Translations under genes and position numbers: made by a program
Notes under the pieces: generated by a model
The model's database searches: none
What the model saw: only the letters and a program-made list of their open reading frames with translations
Told to the model about the DNA's origin: nothing
Assembly (NCBI GenBank): GCA_046263055.1
Contig: JBHELO010000145.1
Span: 1-40,992 of the forward strand
Direction: 5' to 3'
DNA from: DATAQC01 sp046263055
Lineage (GTDB): Bacteria > Actinomycetota > Acidimicrobiia > Acidimicrobiales > AC-14
DNA: 40,992 nt
Part shown: in pieces, positions 38,302-40,992 of the stretch
Numbering within the stretch: position 1 is the first letter of the stretch
Layout: each line of letters opens with the position of its first letter

Positions 38302-38744
38302 CTTCCCGACGACCCCGACGCCCGCCGGCTCCACGACCAGACCCGCCTCCTGAGCGAGTTCCTGCAGGAGCGCGCCCCTGATGCCGAGCTGGCCTCTTTC
38401 CCGTCGGCGGCCACGGCCGTTGTCCAGGCCCACTGCCACCACAAGGCGGTGATGGGGTTCGACGCGGAGCGCGCCGTCCTGGCCCGGGCCGGGCTCGAAC
38501 CCGACGTCCTCGACTCAGGGTGCTGCGGGATGGCCGGAGCGTCGGCTTCGAGCGGGGAGAGCACTTCGAAGTCTCGGTCAAGGCGGCCGAGCGGGTCCTG
38601 CTCCCAGCGGTGCGGGCGGCGGCACCCGACAGCGTGGTCGTGGCCGACGGCTTCAGCTGCCGGAAGCAGATCGAACAGTGCACGGGCCGTCGGGCCCTGC
38701 ACCTGGCCGAGGTCCTGCACGCCGGGATGGGGTCTCCTGAGTAA
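38302..38744 (+). pseudogene. Fe-S oxidoreductase C-terminal fragment with frameshift
   Basis: From about 38302 one frame reads LPDDPDARRLHDQTRLLSEF and later VQAHCHHKAVMGFDAERAVL and DVLDSGCCGMAG. After about 38540 the match continues in another frame as GFERGEHFEVSVKAAERVLL and ADGFSCRKQIEQCTG, to a TAA at 38742-38744. Together they are the C-terminal cysteine-rich (CCG) domain of the FAD/Fe-S D-lactate or glycolate oxidase family. One missing base after GMAG accounts for the shift. The FAD domain is missing, so the gene is dead. 38745-38899 shows nothing recognisable. Confidence 0.8.
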
Positions 38745-38899
38745 CGGCGGCAAAGTGGCCAAGAATGCATCCGCTAATGCGGATCAGAGGCTGTGGATCG
38801 GCGGCAGGCACGTAGTTGCTTCCGCCCCCGCCGCCTCTGCCCGCCCCAACAGTCGACTCCCCTCACAGATGACGCCCGCTCACGCCACCTCGCCAACTG

Positions 38900-38916
38900 G
38901 TGCTACTATGTAGCAC
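38900..38916. promoter_or_regulatory. Palindromic operator and -10 of the toxin-antitoxin operon
   Basis: GTGCTAC-TAT-GTAGCAC is a perfect 7-bp inverted repeat ending on the base before the antitoxin GTG. TACTAT (38904-38909) inside it fits a -10 with 7 bases to the start codon. Antitoxin binding here would block the promoter directly, the usual autoregulation of such operons. Confidence 0.75.
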
Positions 38917-39183
38917 GTGGATCGCATCGGGGTGCGTGAGCTCCGCCAGCACGCCAGCCGCTACTTGGACCGGGTGGCGCACGGCGAGAGCCTGGAGGTA
39001 ACGGAGCGGGGACGCCCGGTGGCGCGCCTCGTCCCCATCACCTCCGACGCCTGGGCCGACATGATCGCCAGTGGCCGGGTCACTCCCGCCGAGGACGGCA
39101 CCGACGTGGCCGACGAGGCGCCCGGCAACTACGACGTGGACGCATCCGCGGTCCTGGCCGAGATGCGCGCCGACGAACGGTGA
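38917..39183 (+). CDS. Phd/YefM-family antitoxin
   Basis: The 88-residue protein has RIGVRELRQHASRYLDRVAH and ESLEVTERGRPVARLVPI, the N-terminal DNA-binding and dimerisation fold of Phd/YefM antitoxins; the acidic tail (ADMIASGRVTPAEDGTDV onwards) should wrap the toxin. It has a GTG start with no ribosome binding site, immediately after the operator, so the message is probably leaderless. Its stop overlaps the toxin start (GTGA). Confidence 0.9.
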   Translation: MDRIGVRELRQHASRYLDRVAHGESLEVTERGRPVARLVPITSDAWADMIASGRVTPAEDGTDVADEAPGNYDVDASAVLAEMRADER

Positions 39184-39680
39184 GGTTGTACCTGGACTCC
39201 TCCGCGCTTGTGAAGCTGGTCAAGGTCGAACCAGAGTCGGGCGCGCTGCGCCGCTTTCTACGCCGGCATCGCACCGATGGTCGGGTGACGAGCGCCCTCG
39301 CCCGTGTCGAGGTGGTGCGCGCCGTGGCTGCCGGGGGGCCGGCGGCGGTCGCCCAGGCGAGGCGGCAGCTCGCCCGCGTGGACCACGTCAACATCGACCG
39401 CGTCCTGCTCGACGAGGCGGCCACCCTCGCACCCGGGACGGTGCTGAGGTCCCTGGATGCCATCCACCTGGCCTCGGCCAGCTCGATCGGAGGCGACCTG
39501 CGGGCCGTGGTGACCTACGACGGCCGGATGGCCGCCGCGGCCGCCGCCCTCTCCTTCGTGGTTGAGGCGCCGGCCTCACCGGCTCGGCTTCCGGCGTCGG
39601 CGCTGGCCCGACGCGGCCATCCACTCCACTCGGCTCGATGGAGCACCTTGGCGTTGGCCTTCTGTTTCATCGGAGTTTGA
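39180..39680 (+). CDS. VapC-type PIN-domain toxin
   Basis: The PIN ribonuclease core has LYLDSSALVKLVKVEPES with the first Asp (D5), an Arg/Glu segment (SALARVEVVRAVA), and SLDAIHLASASSIG with the second acidic site, then VVTYDGRMAAAAAAL. These acidic residues bind Mg2+ for RNA cleavage. The usual domain would end near residue 130; here about 35 extra residues (ASPARLPASALARRGHPLHS onwards) follow and may be a read-through extension after loss of the original stop. Translation is coupled to the antitoxin by the overlapping GTGA. Confidence 0.88.
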   Translation: MRLYLDSSALVKLVKVEPESGALRRFLRRHRTDGRVTSALARVEVVRAVAAGGPAAVAQARRQLARVDHVNIDRVLLDEAATLAPGTVLRSLDAIHLASASSIGGDLRAVVTYDGRMAAAAAALSFVVEAPASPARLPASALARRGHPLHSARWSTLALAFCFIGV

Positions 39681-39797
39681 TGCAGCCGGCTAAAGGAGCA
39701 CAGCCGAATCGCTCAGTCCGTCCCACGGACTCAAGCCGGCCGACTCGTTCTTGACCGCCGGTCCAGGATGTACATGGCGCGGGAACGACCTCTGCTC

Positions 39798-39803
39798 TAT
39801 AAT
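39798..39803 (+). promoter_or_regulatory. TATAAT -10 element before the lipoprotein gene
   Basis: A perfect TATAAT lies 19 bases before the ATG at 39823. No convincing -35 is seen at the expected distance. The rest of 39684-39797 contains nothing I recognise. Confidence 0.55.
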
Positions 39804-39822
39804 TCGGTCAAGCGAGATCGCC

Positions 39823-40791
39823 ATGCCTGACACGATCCGTCAGATCCCCAGGACGGGACCGAACATTTCCATCAGCGGGGACCAACCTCACCGGAACGAC
39901 CGTCCGGGTCTGCGCCAGCGGCTATTGCGGTTGACGTCGCTTGCTCTGCCGCTGGTGGTCCTCCTTCTTGGCTCATGCACGTCTCGGGGTGCGAGATCGG
40001 ACAGTACTCGTCCCTCAACGTTCCTGTCTCCGGCCAACGCCTCGCTTCCAATAGTGTTCCCAGATGGTTCTAGCATTAGCCTAATATATCCAAAAGCGGC
40101 GGGTCTGGAAAAGCTTGAGTTCTTGCCTCAAGCCTCCGTCCAGTACGTTCCATATGCAGCGGATTCAGATCCGTCTAACAAGACGTCGTCACAACCGTGC
40201 TGCGGCCGGCGACTGACCATTAAGCGGGGGACGGTTAGCGAGTTGATGCGCGGGCGCACACCGACGAAGGTCTACAAGGGTGTGGGCGCCACGGACGTTC
40301 CGTTCTTTGACTCTACGGTCGCCCGAGTCGGGACAGCGGAACTTCCTCAGTTGGCCTTCCAGTTCGGGTCGTGGGTTGTCTTGGCTTTCGATTATCCGGA
40401 GTCTGACCCGCGAGGCGTTCGCATGAGCGACGAGCAGCGGGCTCTGTTCGCGTCACGCCTTGATGGTTACGAGAACAATCAGGGGTTCCTCGTCCTTCAT
40501 CCGCAGCGACCTCTGTGTTTGCAGCCGTCCGTCGACGGGCCTGATGGCGTCCTCGGGGATGCCGCTAGTAACGGTGCGCTGATGTTCTACCTACACCCGC
40601 GCCCACATGGGAACGATGCTTCCATCGGAAAGACGTCTGAGGGCTACGACATCGTGGCTTGGTCCCCGTATCATACATCGTTGCTCCTTCCCGGCAGCCA
40701 GTTCGAAGTGGCGCTCCCAAACGCTCTGCGTCCGTTGCAGAATGACCTCGAAGTCGCAAGTTTGAGTCAAGATTCTGAATGGCGGTGTTAG
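39823..40791 (+). CDS. Predicted lipoprotein, low GC, unknown function
   Basis: From ATG 39823 the protein has 322 residues: a long hydrophilic N-terminus, then LTSLALPLVVLLLGSCTSRG with a lipobox (LLGS-Cys), then a mature domain with no recognised motif (FPDGSSISLIYPKAAGLEKL, FQFGSWVVLAFDYPESDPRG, GFLVLHPQRPLCLQPSVDGP). A CC pair (QPCCGRR) and a C-terminal WRC are notable. GC content and codon use are clearly lower than in the biosynthetic genes, indicating transfer. An in-frame upstream start at 39751 is less likely because it precedes the TATAAT box. An IS element lies directly downstream. Confidence 0.75.
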   Translation: MPDTIRQIPRTGPNISISGDQPHRNDRPGLRQRLLRLTSLALPLVVLLLGSCTSRGARSDSTRPSTFLSPANASLPIVFPDGSSISLIYPKAAGLEKLEFLPQASVQYVPYAADSDPSNKTSSQPCCGRRLTIKRGTVSELMRGRTPTKVYKGVGATDVPFFDSTVARVGTAELPQLAFQFGSWVVLAFDYPESDPRGVRMSDEQRALFASRLDGYENNQGFLVLHPQRPLCLQPSVDGPDGVLGDAASNGALMFYLHPRPHGNDASIGKTSEGYDIVAWSPYHTSLLLPGSQFEVALPNALRPLQNDLEVASLSQDSEWRC

Positions 40792-40820
40792 GGATGGCTT
40801 GAGAAGTGGTTGGTAAGTGT

Positions 40821-40992
40821 TCAGGTTGCCGGGGGCGGCATCCACGGATCGCCAGCGAACAGGCGGATGAGTGCGTCGATGGCGGGGATGTCGTGCTTGC
40901 GGGTGGTGGACAGGTAGCTGCGTAGGTGGGCGAACCGCTCGGCGCCGTGGTGGCTCCGGAAGCAGCCCGAGATCTTGCGGTGGAGCTTGGTG
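40821..40992 (-). mobile_element. IS66-type transposase, C-terminal end
   Basis: The minus-strand frame entering from the window edge encodes TKLHRKISGCFRSHHGAERF, AHLRSYLSTTRKHDIPAIDA and LIRLFAGDPW, ending with TGA at 40823-40821. The G-x-FRS-x-x-G-A-x-x-F...R-x-YL-x-T-x-RK pattern is the conserved C-terminus of IS66-family transposases. Only 56 residues are in the window. The terminal inverted repeat was not identified in 40792-40820. Confidence 0.8.

Noticed and set aside
38302..38744. Functional glycolate/lactate oxidase subunit
   Set aside because: The FAD domain is missing and the Cys-rich domain is split between two frames, so it cannot be an intact gene.

Overview
The window is about 41 kb of very GC-rich DNA carrying the branched-chain amino acid and serine biosynthesis genes of an actinobacterium. 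An IclR regulator divergent from leuCD, an actinobacterial-type SerC, a long SerA, leaderless gene starts and U-poor terminators all fit that group. I lean towards class Acidimicrobiia or a relative, but this is inference; no rRNA gene is present.

Layout. 1-395: 3' end of a gene for a secreted PKD-like protein. 413-4093: ilvBNC operon with a leader-peptide attenuator. 4123-8775: a small exported protein, then serC and aspC (divergent, 20 bp apart) and serA. 8785-14095: an ECF sigma factor, a small partner protein, a TPR-CHAT caspase-like protease and a cytoplasmic subtilase, forming an apparent regulated-proteolysis cassette. 14267-15788: hairpin, 16-bp tandem repeats and a membrane-anchored low-complexity protein. 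15826-17593: leuA with its own attenuator. 17615-20034: two-gene ABC exporter. 20081-20938: a CooC/MinD-type ATPase whose frame is interrupted by one TGA where a conserved Cys is expected, followed by a SECIS-like hairpin. 21087-23290: unknown protein, acetyltransferase, methyltransferase. 23287-26067: leuCD and a divergent IclR regulator. 26054-27486: two lower-GC secreted proteins, one a paralogue of the protein at the window start. 27531-33127: greA, then leuB-ilvE-cimA with a third attenuator, a conserved hypothetical and an epoxide-hydrolase-like protein. 33185-37001: proS, gltX, a YdcF-like protein, tRNA-Gln and tRNA-Glu. 37002-40992: an accessory region with gene fragments (DnaK, Fe-S oxidoreductase), a DUF2231 membrane protein, a VapBC-type toxin-antitoxin pair, a low-GC lipoprotein and the end of an IS66-type transposase.

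How the genes work together. IlvBN, IlvC, IlvE, LeuA, LeuCD, LeuB and CimA cover nearly all of valine, leucine and isoleucine synthesis; CimA supplies 2-oxobutyrate precursor from pyruvate without threonine deaminase. No ilvD is seen. SerA and SerC supply phosphoserine; no serB is seen. Three of the four branched-chain transcription units begin with a very short leader peptide rich in, or containing, the regulatory amino acids, followed by a stem and a U-tailed terminator. The fourth (leuCD) has instead a divergent IclR regulator and a long palindrome before its ribosome binding site.

Most promising observations: the TGA-interrupted ATPase as a candidate selenoprotein, the sigma/CHAT/subtilase cassette, the three parallel attenuators, and a recurrent leaderless promoter pattern (nAnnnT followed 6-8 bases later by the start codon).
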